A DNA stretch of 64,000 bases from Achromobacter spanius (lineage in GTDB: Bacteria; Pseudomonadota; Gammaproteobacteria; Burkholderiales; Burkholderiaceae_B), in contig NZ_CP034689.1 in the NCBI RefSeq assembly GCF_003994415.1, positions 2,976,001-3,040,000 on the forward strand. Direction: 5' to 3'. The notes under the pieces were generated by a model. The model made no database searches. It saw only the letters and a list, made by a program, of their open reading frames with translations, and had not been told where the DNA came from. The stretch's first letter is position 1. Every line of letters begins with the position of its first letter. Made by a program: the position numbers and the translations under genes. Shown piece by piece: positions 54,903 to 63,246 of the stretch.

Positions 54903-56225
54903 ATGAACCTTAGACTGCTTGCCAGCGGTGTTGCGATCGCCGTCGCCGGGTTGATCGGGTATGGCATCTATCAGTTGGTGCCGCAGGGAAAACCCCTGGC
55001 GCGCAGCGAGATCATCGGTGAGCTCAATGGCCCGGCGCTGGCGTCGTCGTCGCGGGTGGCGCTGCAACGTTACGGCGAACGGCAGTTGCTGATCGGGCAA
55101 CGCCTGGTGTCCGCCCAGGACATGGCGGCGCTGGATGCGGCGCCCATGCTGGACGCGCTGGTGCCCGCCCTGAGCGCGCGGCAGCCGAATCCCTGGCTGG
55201 TGGCCGACACGCGCAACCTGATTTACGGCGGCCATGGCACGGGGGCATTCGAACTGCTGGGTTCCATCAGCGGAGACGCCGGGGTCAGCCTGATCGGCAC
55301 GCCGCAAGGTCGCGAGCTATATCTGGTGACCGGCATTCAACGCCCTGCCGACCAGGGTGTGCCAGCCGCGACCTGGGAGGTCCTGCAATCAAATGATCTG
55401 GGCGATACCTGGGCGTTGGCCCCCGACGTGGTGCTGGGTGCGCCGCGCCGGCATACGGTATTTCTGACGTCGGATCGCGCGGTGGCCTTGGAGCGGCATG
55501 AGGGGCGCCAGCGCTTGCTGTTCAGCCAGGACGGCGCCCGCCATTGGTCGGCCATCTTGCTGGACGAGCAGGTCTGGCCCGACGCCGCCGCGTTCGAGCA
55601 CGGCTTTCGCGACCGCCTGGCCAAACAGGGCGGCGCGGGCGCGGATGACCTTTTGGCTTACGACTGGTCGCTGTATCCCCTGGATGAGCGCCGCGCCGTG
55701 GGGTGGAGCTGGCGCACGCGCATCAGCCTGAATGCCTCGGCCGGAAATCAGGTGCTGGAAACGCGGCGCTTTGAAGTCGAGCTGCAAGACGGGGCGCCGC
55801 CCGCGTTCCGCATTACCCAAGACGTGCCGCCGGTTCCGCCTCAGGCGGCGGAGGCCAGCGTCACGCGTGACCAGGCGGTGTTCGAGACCTGGGGCGACGC
55901 CATCTACGAACTGGACAAAGCCGAGCGCGTCTGGCGCCGGCGCGCGGCATCGCCAATGGTGCAGGGCCGGCCCAGCTGGATCGGCGATGCCTGGTTCGGG
56001 CGCAACGCCTGGGTCATCAAGACCTACGCCGACCATCTTTTTTCGTTCAACGAATACACCAAGACCTATTTCTATACGCGCGACCAAGGCAAGACCTGGC
56101 GCCCGTTTCAGATGCCGCTTGACGTAGAGATCGGGCTGCTGGGCCTGGACGCAACGGGAGACGGGCTGTTGTCGCTGGCGCAGCGCGAGGGCAGGACGGT
56201 GATTCGGCGCTACCCCCTGGATTGA
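54903..56225 (+). CDS. Membrane-anchored protein with Asp-box repeats, uncharacterised
   Basis: A 440-residue protein with a single N-terminal span (LASGVAIAVAGLIGYGIYQLV) and a large soluble domain, presumably periplasmic. Three Asp-box (S/T-x-D-x-G-x-x-W) motifs are present: SNDLGDTW near 163, SQDGARHW near 207 and TRDQGKTW near 391. Such repeats indicate a beta-propeller of the sialidase/BNR fold but carry no enzymatic meaning alone. No catalytic residues of sialidases are evident. ATG 54903 is chosen because the anchor begins there; the longer frame upstream has no ribosome site. Confidence 0.8.
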   Translation: MNLRLLASGVAIAVAGLIGYGIYQLVPQGKPLARSEIIGELNGPALASSSRVALQRYGERQLLIGQRLVSAQDMAALDAAPMLDALVPALSARQPNPWLVADTRNLIYGGHGTGAFELLGSISGDAGVSLIGTPQGRELYLVTGIQRPADQGVPAATWEVLQSNDLGDTWALAPDVVLGAPRRHTVFLTSDRAVALERHEGRQRLLFSQDGARHWSAILLDEQVWPDAAAFEHGFRDRLAKQGGAGADDLLAYDWSLYPLDERRAVGWSWRTRISLNASAGNQVLETRRFEVELQDGAPPAFRITQDVPPVPPQAAEASVTRDQAVFETWGDAIYELDKAERVWRRRAASPMVQGRPSWIGDAWFGRNAWVIKTYADHLFSFNEYTKTYFYTRDQGKTWRPFQMPLDVEIGLLGLDATGDGLLSLAQREGRTVIRRYPLD

Positions 56226-56260
56226 TCCTTCCACCAGCGCCGCCGTCGCCGTCCGCACCG

Positions 56261-56680
56261 TCAGATCACCAGCACCGGGCAGGGCGCATGCGCCAGGATC
56301 CGTCCGCTGACGGACCCCATCAGGGCGTTGATGAGCGGACTGCGGTGATGGGAGCCCAGCACGATTGCGTTGGCCTTGACGCGGGCTGCGTAATCCACGA
56401 TTTTTCCGGGCGTGAAGCCGATCATTTCGTGGCATTCGAAGTTGATGTTGCCGCTGCGCAGTATGTCCACCACCGAGCGCATCGCCTTGCCGCTTTCTTC
56501 GTGATGCCAGGCATCCACTTCGTCCTTGCTGATGAACGCCCTGACATCCCCCGGCACTTCCGGTTCGCAATGCACCACATGCACGACGAAGTCGCGGTTC
56601 AGCAAGGGAGTCGCGACCAGGTAGCGGGCCGCCTCATCGCTGTACGTCGATCCGTCGGTGGCAAGAATGATCGTGTTCAT
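56261..56680 (-). CDS. Universal stress protein (UspA family)
   Basis: A 139-residue Usp domain: IILATDGSTYSDEAARYL at the N-terminus and the ATP-binding-type loop VLGSHHRSPLINALMGSVSGRILAHAPCPVLVI at the C-terminus, close to G-x2-G-x9-G(S/T). These small proteins accumulate under stress or growth arrest. Its ATG overlaps the stop of the TerC-family gene (TCAT at 56677-56680), so they are coexpressed. Confidence 0.93.
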   Translation of the reverse strand: MNTIILATDGSTYSDEAARYLVATPLLNRDFVVHVVHCEPEVPGDVRAFISKDEVDAWHHEESGKAMRSVVDILRSGNINFECHEMIGFTPGKIVDYAARVKANAIVLGSHHRSPLINALMGSVSGRILAHAPCPVLVI

Positions 56681-57684
56681 GGCTGCTCTCCGGTTGGGGA
56701 CTTCTTCACTTTATTGCGGTTGGCGCTCGCCTTCCGCGTTGGCCAGGCCAGGCTGGCGCCGATGGACGCCGCCAGAACCAGCCCGATAATGCCCAGCGAC
56801 CAATGCACCGGCACGTGCACCCACTGCGCCGCCAGCATCTTTGCGCCGATGACCATCAGCACGACCGCCAATCCGTATTTCAGATAGTGAAAGCGGTCGA
56901 CCATGTTGGCCAGCAGGAAGTAAAGCGCCCGCAGGCCCATGATGGCGAAAATGTTCGACGTGAAAACGATGAAGGGGTCGGTGGTGACGGCGAAAATCGC
57001 CGGGATGCTGTCAACGGCGAAGACCAGGTCGGTGGCCTCGATCAGCAGCAGCACCACGAACATCGGCGTCGCGTAGCGCATCCCGTGCAGTTGCACGAAG
57101 AAAGCCTGTCCGTGGTAGTCCTTGGTGATGCGCATGGTTGCCCGCATGAAGCGCACCAAGGGGTTGTGCGCAATGTCGGGTTGCTTGCCCGCCGAGGCCA
57201 GCATCTTGATGCCGCTCAGTATCAGGAACGCGCCCAGCACGTAGAACATCCATGCAAACTGGGTCAGCAGCCACACGCCGGCCAGTATCATCCCGATGCG
57301 CATGAAGATGGCGCCCAGCACGCCATACAGCAGCACGCGCCGCTGCAGTTCGGGGGGCACCGCGAAGTAGGTGAAGATCAGCGAAAACACGAACATATTG
57401 TCCGCGGACAGGGACAGTTCGATCAGGTACCCGGTGAAGTACTCCAGCGTTTTTTGATTGGCCACCGCGCGGCTCGCGTTGGCGTCAAGAAACCACCACA
57501 TCAACAGGCCAAACACCGTCGCCAGCGACGCCCAGGTCAGCACCCAGAAAAGCGCCTCTCGAGGCGACACGCGGTGCGCGCGGTTGCCGCCCAGCGCATA
57601 CAGGTCAAGCGCCAGCACGGCCACCACGAAAACGATGAATCCCACCCACATCGGCAGGGTGGCAAACGTTTCAACCGGCCCCAT
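56677..57684 (-). CDS. TerC-family membrane protein (Alx-like)
   Basis: A 335-residue integral membrane protein with about nine spans. TerC features are ELSLSADNMFVFSLIFTYF (acidic residues in a span), RRVLLYGVLGAIFMRIGMI, LIEATDLVFAVDSIPAIFAVTTDPFIVFTSNIFAIMGLRALYFLLA. Relatives Alx and MeeF export manganese, and TerC is linked to tellurite resistance and metalation of exported proteins. ATG 57684 is chosen from GGGAGG nine bases upstream; ATG 57702 is possible. It is divergent from a NhaR-like regulator and coupled to a Usp gene, which suggests a stress or ion-homeostasis operon. Confidence 0.92.
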   Translation of the reverse strand: MGPVETFATLPMWVGFIVFVVAVLALDLYALGGNRAHRVSPREALFWVLTWASLATVFGLLMWWFLDANASRAVANQKTLEYFTGYLIELSLSADNMFVFSLIFTYFAVPPELQRRVLLYGVLGAIFMRIGMILAGVWLLTQFAWMFYVLGAFLILSGIKMLASAGKQPDIAHNPLVRFMRATMRITKDYHGQAFFVQLHGMRYATPMFVVLLLIEATDLVFAVDSIPAIFAVTTDPFIVFTSNIFAIMGLRALYFLLANMVDRFHYLKYGLAVVLMVIGAKMLAAQWVHVPVHWSLGIIGLVLAASIGASLAWPTRKASANRNKVKKSPTGEQP

Positions 57685-57831
57685 AAGCCGCCTCCCGCCC
57701 ATCACCGCCGGCCGCCGAAAAGCGACCGTAACCGTGAACGATGCAAGATACGAGGCCAGTCTAGAGCTTGCGTATTCTTCGGACAATTCGCATAACATGA
57801 ACCCATAGTCAGATTTTTTGGAATGATCGCC

Positions 57832-58779
57832 ATGGTCACTCTCAACTACAAACATCTGCGCTATTTCTGGGTGGTTGCCAAGGCCGGCAGCATTGCCCGC
57901 GCGGCACAGCAACTGCAGCGCACCCCTCAGTCCATCAGTGGCCAGTTGCAAGACCTGGAATACGCGCTGGGCTCGGCGCTGTTTCGGCGCGTGGGGCGCG
58001 GGCTGGAGCTGACTGACATCGGCCGCCGCACGCTGCAGTACGCCGACCGCATCTTCACGCTGGGCGATGAACTGCTGGACGATCTGCGCGACCGCCCCGC
58101 ACGACAAGCGCTTGATTTCAGGCTGGGCATTGCCGAAGGCGTGCCGAAATCACTGGTGTATCGGATGATTGAGCCGGTGTTGCGGCTGGAAGAGAACGTG
58201 CGGTTGATCTGCCGTGAAGGGCGGCTGGCATTTCTGCTGGCGGACCTGGCGGTACATCGCTACGACATGGTGATTGCCGACCGCCCGATGCCGACCCACC
58301 TGAATGTGCGCGGTTTCAGCCACCTGCTGGGCGAAAGCAGCCTGACGTTTTTTGGTGCGCCAGCGTTGCTGGAACAATTGTCGGGCCGCTTTCCCAAGAT
58401 GCTGGATCAGGCGCCTTTTCTGTTGCCCGGCGAAGACGCGGCGATCCGCCAGCGGCTGCTGCAATGGTTTGATGACCACAATATCCGCCCGCGCATCGTG
58501 GGCGAATTCGATGACAGCGCGTTGCTGAATGCGTTCGGTCAAACCGGGGTGGGCCTGTTTGCCGCGCCGACCGCCACGGCCGCCTTCCTGGTCAAGCAGT
58601 ATCGGGTGCGCACCATCGGCGGCGCCAGCGCCGTCAAGGAACAGCTTTACGCGCTGACCACTGAAAGGCAGTTGCAGCATCCGGCCATCATTGCGCTGCG
58701 CAAGGCGGCGCAGGAAGACATCTTCGGCGCCTCTGCGCCGCCCCGCGCGCGCAACCGGACTCAGGCGGCCAACACGTAG
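57832..58779 (+). CDS. nhaR: NhaR-like LysR regulator
   Basis: A 315-residue LysR protein beginning MVTLNYKHLRYFWVVAKAGSIARAAQQLQRTPQSISGQLQDLE, the hallmark NhaR N-terminus, with the effector domain containing LDFRLGIAEGVPKSLVYRMIEPVLRL. In E. coli NhaR activates nhaA in response to sodium; here no antiporter is near and the divergent TerC-Usp operon is the likely target. ATG 57823 (three codons earlier) is also possible. Its 3' end overlaps the converging GntR gene by 19 bp. Confidence 0.88.
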   Translation: MVTLNYKHLRYFWVVAKAGSIARAAQQLQRTPQSISGQLQDLEYALGSALFRRVGRGLELTDIGRRTLQYADRIFTLGDELLDDLRDRPARQALDFRLGIAEGVPKSLVYRMIEPVLRLEENVRLICREGRLAFLLADLAVHRYDMVIADRPMPTHLNVRGFSHLLGESSLTFFGAPALLEQLSGRFPKMLDQAPFLLPGEDAAIRQRLLQWFDDHNIRPRIVGEFDDSALLNAFGQTGVGLFAAPTATAAFLVKQYRVRTIGGASAVKEQLYALTTERQLQHPAIIALRKAAQEDIFGASAPPRARNRTQAANT

Positions 58780-59450
58780 TCGGGATAGCGTTTGCAGATC
58801 TCGGCCACCTGGCTCAAGGTGCCGGACAAGTGTTCGCGCAGCACCTGTTGTGCGCGCGCCGGTTCCTGCGCGCGGATTGCGTCCAGCAAGCGCTGATGGT
58901 CGTCCATGATGCGTTCGGCCTTGCCGGCTTCGGGCAGGTGCAGCCGGCGCAGGCGGTCCAGATGGCCGCTGTAGCGCTGCTCAAGTTCCCACAGGCTCGT
59001 CACGCCCGCCGCAATATGCATGTCGCGGTGAAAGGCCTGGTCGGCGTCGATGAACTGTTGGTATTCGCCATTGGCGTGGCTGATGCGCTGCAGGTCGATG
59101 CTGGTTTGCAGGCGCTTGTGCAAGGCCGGGTCGGGCTGCTGCGCCAGCAGGTGCACGATTTCCAGTTCCAGCGATTGCCGCAGAAAGTGCGCCTGGCGCG
59201 CGGCGGGGATGTCGATGCGGCTGACCACCGTGGTGTGCTGCGGGTAGATCTCGACCAGCGCTTCTTCGGCCAGCCGCATCAGCGCGTCGCGGATGGGGGT
59301 TTGGCTCAGGCCATAGCTTTCAGCCAGCGTCACGCGCGACAGCGGGGCGCCGGGGGCGAGTTCCAGCGACACGATCTGTTCGCGTAGATGTTCGAAGACC
59401 TGGGGCGCGGCGTGGCGCGAGCGGTCCAGTCTGAGCTTGGGGCTTTGCAT
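58761..59450 (-). CDS. GntR-family regulator, FadR subfamily
   Basis: A 229-residue repressor-type protein. The N-terminal winged helix (about 10-75) contains APQVFEHLREQIVSLELAPGAPLSRVTLAESYGLSQTPIRDALMRLAEEALVEIYPQ; the C-terminal all-helical FCD domain has the metal-ligand pattern DADQAFHRDMH and a later DHQRLLDAI and REHLSG. It is divergent from the sugar-acid dehydratase operon with a palindrome between them. ATG 59450 is chosen; the frame extends to a GTG at 59504 with no better signal. Confidence 0.92.
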   Translation of the reverse strand: MQSPKLRLDRSRHAAPQVFEHLREQIVSLELAPGAPLSRVTLAESYGLSQTPIRDALMRLAEEALVEIYPQHTTVVSRIDIPAARQAHFLRQSLELEIVHLLAQQPDPALHKRLQTSIDLQRISHANGEYQQFIDADQAFHRDMHIAAGVTSLWELEQRYSGHLDRLRRLHLPEAGKAERIMDDHQRLLDAIRAQEPARAQQVLREHLSGTLSQVAEICKRYPDYVLAA

Positions 59451-59514
59451 CAGGGGGCCTGACGGGAGTACGGTAGGAAAGCCCGCAGTGTAGCGGGTTT
59501 TCACCTAGCTGACG

Positions 59515-59530
59515 CACTAATGTATTAGTG
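59515..59530. promoter_or_regulatory. Palindromic operator CACTAATGTATTAGTG
   Basis: CACTAAT and ATTAGTG are perfect 7-bp arms around GT. The site lies between the divergent GntR gene and the dehydratase gene, 53 bp before the latter, where a FadR-type GntR repressor would bind. Confidence 0.72.
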
Positions 59531-59582
59531 TTTAAATGGCTCCATTCCACATCGTCATTGCTCCCAATTCCCCATACCCCCT

Positions 59583-61313
59583 ATGAAACGTACCTACGAA
59601 AGTCTGCGCAGCGCCGCCTGGATGGCCAAGGACGACCTGCGTTCGTTCGGCCATCGTTCCCGCATGATGCAAATGGGCTATGCCCCGGACGACTGGGTCG
59701 GCCGGCCCATCATCGCCATCATCAACACCTGGTCCGACCTGAACCCCTGTCACAGCCACTTCAAGCAGCGCGTGGAAGACGTGAAGCGCGGCGTGTTCCA
59801 GGCGGGCGGGTTTCCGGTGGAACTGCCGGCGATTTCGGTGTCGGAATCGTTCGTGAAGCCCACCACCATGCTCTATCGCAACTTCCTGGCCATGGAAACC
59901 GAAGAGCTGCTGCGCAGCCATCCGGTGGATGGCGCGGTGTTGATGGGCGGTTGCGACAAGACCACGCCGGGCTTGCTCATGGGCGCCATCAGCGCCGGGC
60001 TGCCGTGCGTGTACGTGCCCGCCGGCCCCATGTTGCGCGGCAACTGGAAGGGCAAGATCCTGGGCTCGGGCTCTGATGCCTGGAAGCTCTGGGACGAGCG
60101 CCGCGCCGGCAAGATCACCCAGGAACAATGGACCGAAGTGGAAGGGGGCATTGCCCGCAGCTACGGCACCTGCATGACGATGGGCACGGCCAGCACCATG
60201 ACCGCCATCGCGGAATCCATCGGCATGACGCTGCCGGGCGCGTCCTCGATTCCCGCCGCCGACGTCGGCCACATGCGCATGTCCGCCGAATGCGGCCGCC
60301 GCGTGGTGGACATGGTCTGGGACGACCTGACCCCCAAGCGCATCCTGAGCATGGCTTCGTTCAAGAACGCCATCAACGTGGCCATGGCCATGGGCTGTTC
60401 CACCAACGCCATCATTCACCTGGTGGCCATGTCGCGCCGCGCGGGCCATGCCGTGGGTCTGGAAGATTTTGATGCCGCCAGCCGCAAGGTGCCGGTCATT
60501 GCCAACATCCGGCCCAGCGGCGACACCTATCTGATGGAAGACTTCTATTACGCGGGCGGCTTGCCGGCGCTGATGACGCGCCTGGAAGGCCACCTGGACC
60601 TGTCGGCCATGACGGTTACCGGCAAGACGCTGGGCGAAAACATCGCCGGCGCCGAGGTCTATAACGACGACGTGATCCGCAAGCTGGACACCGCCATCTA
60701 CGACGAAGGCGCGCTGGCCGTGCTGCGCGGCAATATCGCGCCCGACGGCTGCGTCATCAAGCCCAGCGCCTGCGCGCCGCAGTTCTTGCAGCACACCGGC
60801 CCGGCGCTGGTGTTCGACGACTACCCCAGCATGAAGGCCGCGGTGGACGACGAGAACCTGGACGTGACGCCGGAACACATCATGATCCTGCGCAATGCCG
60901 GCCCGCAAGGCGGCCCCGGCATGCCGGAATGGGGCATGCTGCCCATTCCGACCAAGCTGGTGAAGCAGGGCGTGCGCGACATGCTGCGCCTGTCGGACGC
61001 CCGCATGAGCGGCACCAGCTACGGCGCCTGCATTTTGCACGCCGCGCCCGAATCGTACGTGGGCGGACCGCTGGCGTTCGTGAAGACGGGTGACCTGATC
61101 ACGGTCGATGTGCCGGCCCGCAGCATCCACCTGAACATCAGCGACGAAGAACTCGCCGCCCGCCGCGCCGCCTGGACGCCGCCGCCCAAGCGCTACGAGC
61201 GCGGCTACGGCTGGATGTATTCCAAGCACATCCTGCAAGCCAACGACGGCTGCGATTTTGATTTCCTGGAAACCGAGTTCGGCGCGCCCGTGCCGGAACC
61301 CGAGATTTTCTAG
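59583..61313 (+). CDS. IlvD/Edd-family sugar-acid dehydratase
   Basis: A 576-residue iron-sulfur dehydratase. Cluster cysteines are in NTWSDLNPCHSHF, GGCDKTTPG and SYGTCMTMGTASTM; SSIPAADVGHMRMS and SDARMSGTSYGACILHAAPE follow. Length and these motifs fit aldonic-acid dehydratases (L-arabonate, D-xylonate, D-gluconate types) better than dihydroxy-acid dehydratase in branched-chain synthesis. It forms 2-keto-3-deoxy sugar acids. The operon continues with an RraA-like protein and a Bug receptor under a divergent GntR regulator, pointing to sugar-acid catabolism. Confidence 0.92.
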   Translation: MKRTYESLRSAAWMAKDDLRSFGHRSRMMQMGYAPDDWVGRPIIAIINTWSDLNPCHSHFKQRVEDVKRGVFQAGGFPVELPAISVSESFVKPTTMLYRNFLAMETEELLRSHPVDGAVLMGGCDKTTPGLLMGAISAGLPCVYVPAGPMLRGNWKGKILGSGSDAWKLWDERRAGKITQEQWTEVEGGIARSYGTCMTMGTASTMTAIAESIGMTLPGASSIPAADVGHMRMSAECGRRVVDMVWDDLTPKRILSMASFKNAINVAMAMGCSTNAIIHLVAMSRRAGHAVGLEDFDAASRKVPVIANIRPSGDTYLMEDFYYAGGLPALMTRLEGHLDLSAMTVTGKTLGENIAGAEVYNDDVIRKLDTAIYDEGALAVLRGNIAPDGCVIKPSACAPQFLQHTGPALVFDDYPSMKAAVDDENLDVTPEHIMILRNAGPQGGPGMPEWGMLPIPTKLVKQGVRDMLRLSDARMSGTSYGACILHAAPESYVGGPLAFVKTGDLITVDVPARSIHLNISDEELAARRAAWTPPPKRYERGYGWMYSKHILQANDGCDFDFLETEFGAPVPEPEIF

Positions 61314-61366
61314 CCCGGTTTGCTTATTGCTTATTACCCATTCCTTGCCTATTGCCCGGAGCCATC

Positions 61367-62086
61367 GTGTCCCAAATGAATCCCGAAACCCGTGCCCGCC
61401 TGTCCGGCATCAGCACGGCCACCTTGTGCACCGCGCTGTTCAAACGCGGCCTGCGCAACCAGTTCATCCAGGACGTGCGTCCGCTGAACGCCAAGCTGCC
61501 CAATATGGTCGGCCCGGCCTTCACGCTGCGCTACATCCCGGCCCGTGAAGACCTGAACACCATCAAGGTGTTTGAAGACCGCTCGCATCCGCAGCGCGTG
61601 GCGGTCGAGACCTGCCCTGAAGGCGCGGTGCTGGTCATGGACAGCCGCAAGGATGCGCGCGCGGCGTCCGCCGGTTCCATCCTGATCACGCGCCTGATGA
61701 AGCGCGGCGTGGCGGGCGTGGTCACCGACGGCGGCTTTCGCGATTCCCCGGAAATTGCCGAACTGGGCTTCGCTGCTTACCACCAGCGCCCGTCGGCCCC
61801 CACCAACCTGACCTTGCATCAGGCGCTGGACATCAACGAACCCATCGGCTGCGGTGATGTGGCGGTGTGGCCCGGCGACATCGTCGTGGGCGACCGTGAA
61901 GGCGTGGTGGTGATCCCGGCGCATCTGGCCGACGAGATCTCGATTGAAGCGGTGGAAATGACCGCCTTCGAAGACTTCGTGACCAGCCAGGTGCAGCAGG
62001 GCGCGTCCATTCTGGGCCTGTACCCGCCCACCGACCCGGGCACCAAAGACAAATTCGCCGCCTGGCGTAAAGAACAAGGCCGTTGA
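61367..62086 (+). CDS. RraA-like protein, probable aldolase or decarboxylase of the sugar-acid operon
   Basis: A 239-residue RraA-fold protein. The motif GVVTDGGFRDSPEI supplies the D-G-G-x-R-D pattern that binds divalent metal and pyruvate-like substrate in the HMG/CHA aldolase branch of the family; the RNase E inhibitor RraA proper lacks this function. In an operon after a dehydratase it likely acts on the 2-keto-3-deoxy product or a related acid. GTG 61367 is favoured over ATG 61376 because GGAG lies five bases before the GTG. Confidence 0.87.
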   Translation: MSQMNPETRARLSGISTATLCTALFKRGLRNQFIQDVRPLNAKLPNMVGPAFTLRYIPAREDLNTIKVFEDRSHPQRVAVETCPEGAVLVMDSRKDARAASAGSILITRLMKRGVAGVVTDGGFRDSPEIAELGFAAYHQRPSAPTNLTLHQALDINEPIGCGDVAVWPGDIVVGDREGVVVIPAHLADEISIEAVEMTAFEDFVTSQVQQGASILGLYPPTDPGTKDKFAAWRKEQGR

Positions 62087-62155
62087 GCTTTGCCGCCGGC
62101 CGCCCGGCCGGCGTTCCATACCAATAAGTCTATAAATCAAGGCAGGAGACAATCC

Positions 62156-63142
62156 ATGAATACGCAACGACGCAGCGCGTTGGGCGCGCTGCTGGCCGGC
62201 GCCCTGTTTGCGCTGGCCATGCCCGCCAGCGCCGCCGACTGGCCCGCGCAAAAGCCTATTTCCTATGTGGTCCCGTTCACTGTGGGCGGTTCCACCGACG
62301 TGGTCGGCCGCGTGTTGGCCCAGAAGCTGGCTGACCGCCTGCACCAGAACGTCATCGTTGAAAACAAGCCCGGCGCGGCCGGTGGTATCGGCGCCACCTA
62401 CGTGGCCAAGGCCGCGCCCGACGGCTACACCTTGTTTGGCGGCACCATCAGCACGCACGCCATCAACGCCAGCCTGTACAAGAACCTGAAGTACGACCCG
62501 GTCAAGGACTTCGAGCCGGTGTCGTTGATTGCCTACCTGCCCAACGTGCTGCTGGTGGACCCGAACCTGGGCGTGAACTCCGTGGCCGACCTGATCGCGC
62601 TGCTCAAGCGCGACCCCAACAAACGCACCTTCGCCTCGTCTGGCGCGGGCACGTCCACGCACCTGGCCGGTGAATTGTTTTCCAGCATGATCGGCGTGCC
62701 GCTCACGCACGTGCCGTACAAGGGCACACCGCCCGCCATGGTGGACGTGTCGTCCGGCGCGGTGACCTTCATGTTCGACCAGATGACGGCCGCGCTGCCG
62801 CTGCTGCAAACCGGCAAGCTGAAACTGCTGGCCGTCACCTCCAAAGACCGCATTGCGCTGGCGCCCGATGTGCCCACCATGCAGGAAGCCGGCGTGCCGG
62901 GCTTCCAGATGGCGTCCTGGCAGGCTGTCTACGCGCCCAAGGGCACGCCCAAGCCGATCCTGGACAAGCTGGCGGCGGAAATTGCCCTGATCCTGAAAGA
63001 GCCGGACGTGCAGGAAAAGCTGGGCAAGACCATGGGCATGCAGCTTGTGGGCAGCACGCCCGATCAACTGCGCGCGCTGATGGCCACGGAAATTCCGCGT
63101 TGGGCGGAAGTGGTGAAAAAGTCCGGGGCGACGGTGGAGTGA
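62156..63142 (+). CDS. Bug/TctC-family receptor of the sugar-acid operon
   Basis: A 328-residue periplasmic receptor with signal peptide QRRSALGALLAGALFALAMPASAA. Bug features are YVVPFTVGGSTDVVGRVLAQ, VIVENKPGAAGGIGATYVAKAAPDGYTL, AGTSTHLAGELF and VPYKGTPPAMVDVSSGAV. AGGAG eight bases before ATG 62156 fixes the start. It follows the RraA-like gene by 69 bp and probably recognises the sugar acid degraded by the operon, though its permease is not local. Confidence 0.94.
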   Translation: MNTQRRSALGALLAGALFALAMPASAADWPAQKPISYVVPFTVGGSTDVVGRVLAQKLADRLHQNVIVENKPGAAGGIGATYVAKAAPDGYTLFGGTISTHAINASLYKNLKYDPVKDFEPVSLIAYLPNVLLVDPNLGVNSVADLIALLKRDPNKRTFASSGAGTSTHLAGELFSSMIGVPLTHVPYKGTPPAMVDVSSGAVTFMFDQMTAALPLLQTGKLKLLAVTSKDRIALAPDVPTMQEAGVPGFQMASWQAVYAPKGTPKPILDKLAAEIALILKEPDVQEKLGKTMGMQLVGSTPDQLRALMATEIPRWAEVVKKSGATVE

Positions 63143-63189
63143 TCCACGGGGAATGACCCACTGTGCAATGACTTCTGCTTAAGGCTGGC

Positions 63190-63228
63190 AAAACGCCCAC
63201 GTGCACGCAAGTGCGACGTGGGCGTTTT
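63190..63228. terminator. Bidirectional terminator between convergent Bug genes
   Basis: AAAACGCCCACGT (63190-63202) and its exact reverse complement ACGTGGGCGTTTT (63216-63228) form a 13-bp stem with A-tract and T-tract flanks, serving both the plus-strand gene ending at 63142 and the minus-strand gene ending at 63247. Confidence 0.93.
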
Positions 63229-63246
63229 ACATGGGGGTGCAAAGTC

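Noticed and set aside
57685..57822. yybP-ykoY manganese riboswitch ahead of the TerC-family gene
   Set aside because: The 138-bp gap is shared with a divergent gene and I see no conserved riboswitch core; only a plain ribosome site precedes the start.
59532..63067. Two long minus-strand open frames opposite the dehydratase and RraA/Bug genes
   Set aside because: Antisense shadows with low-complexity Gly/His/Arg content; the opposing genes are well conserved.
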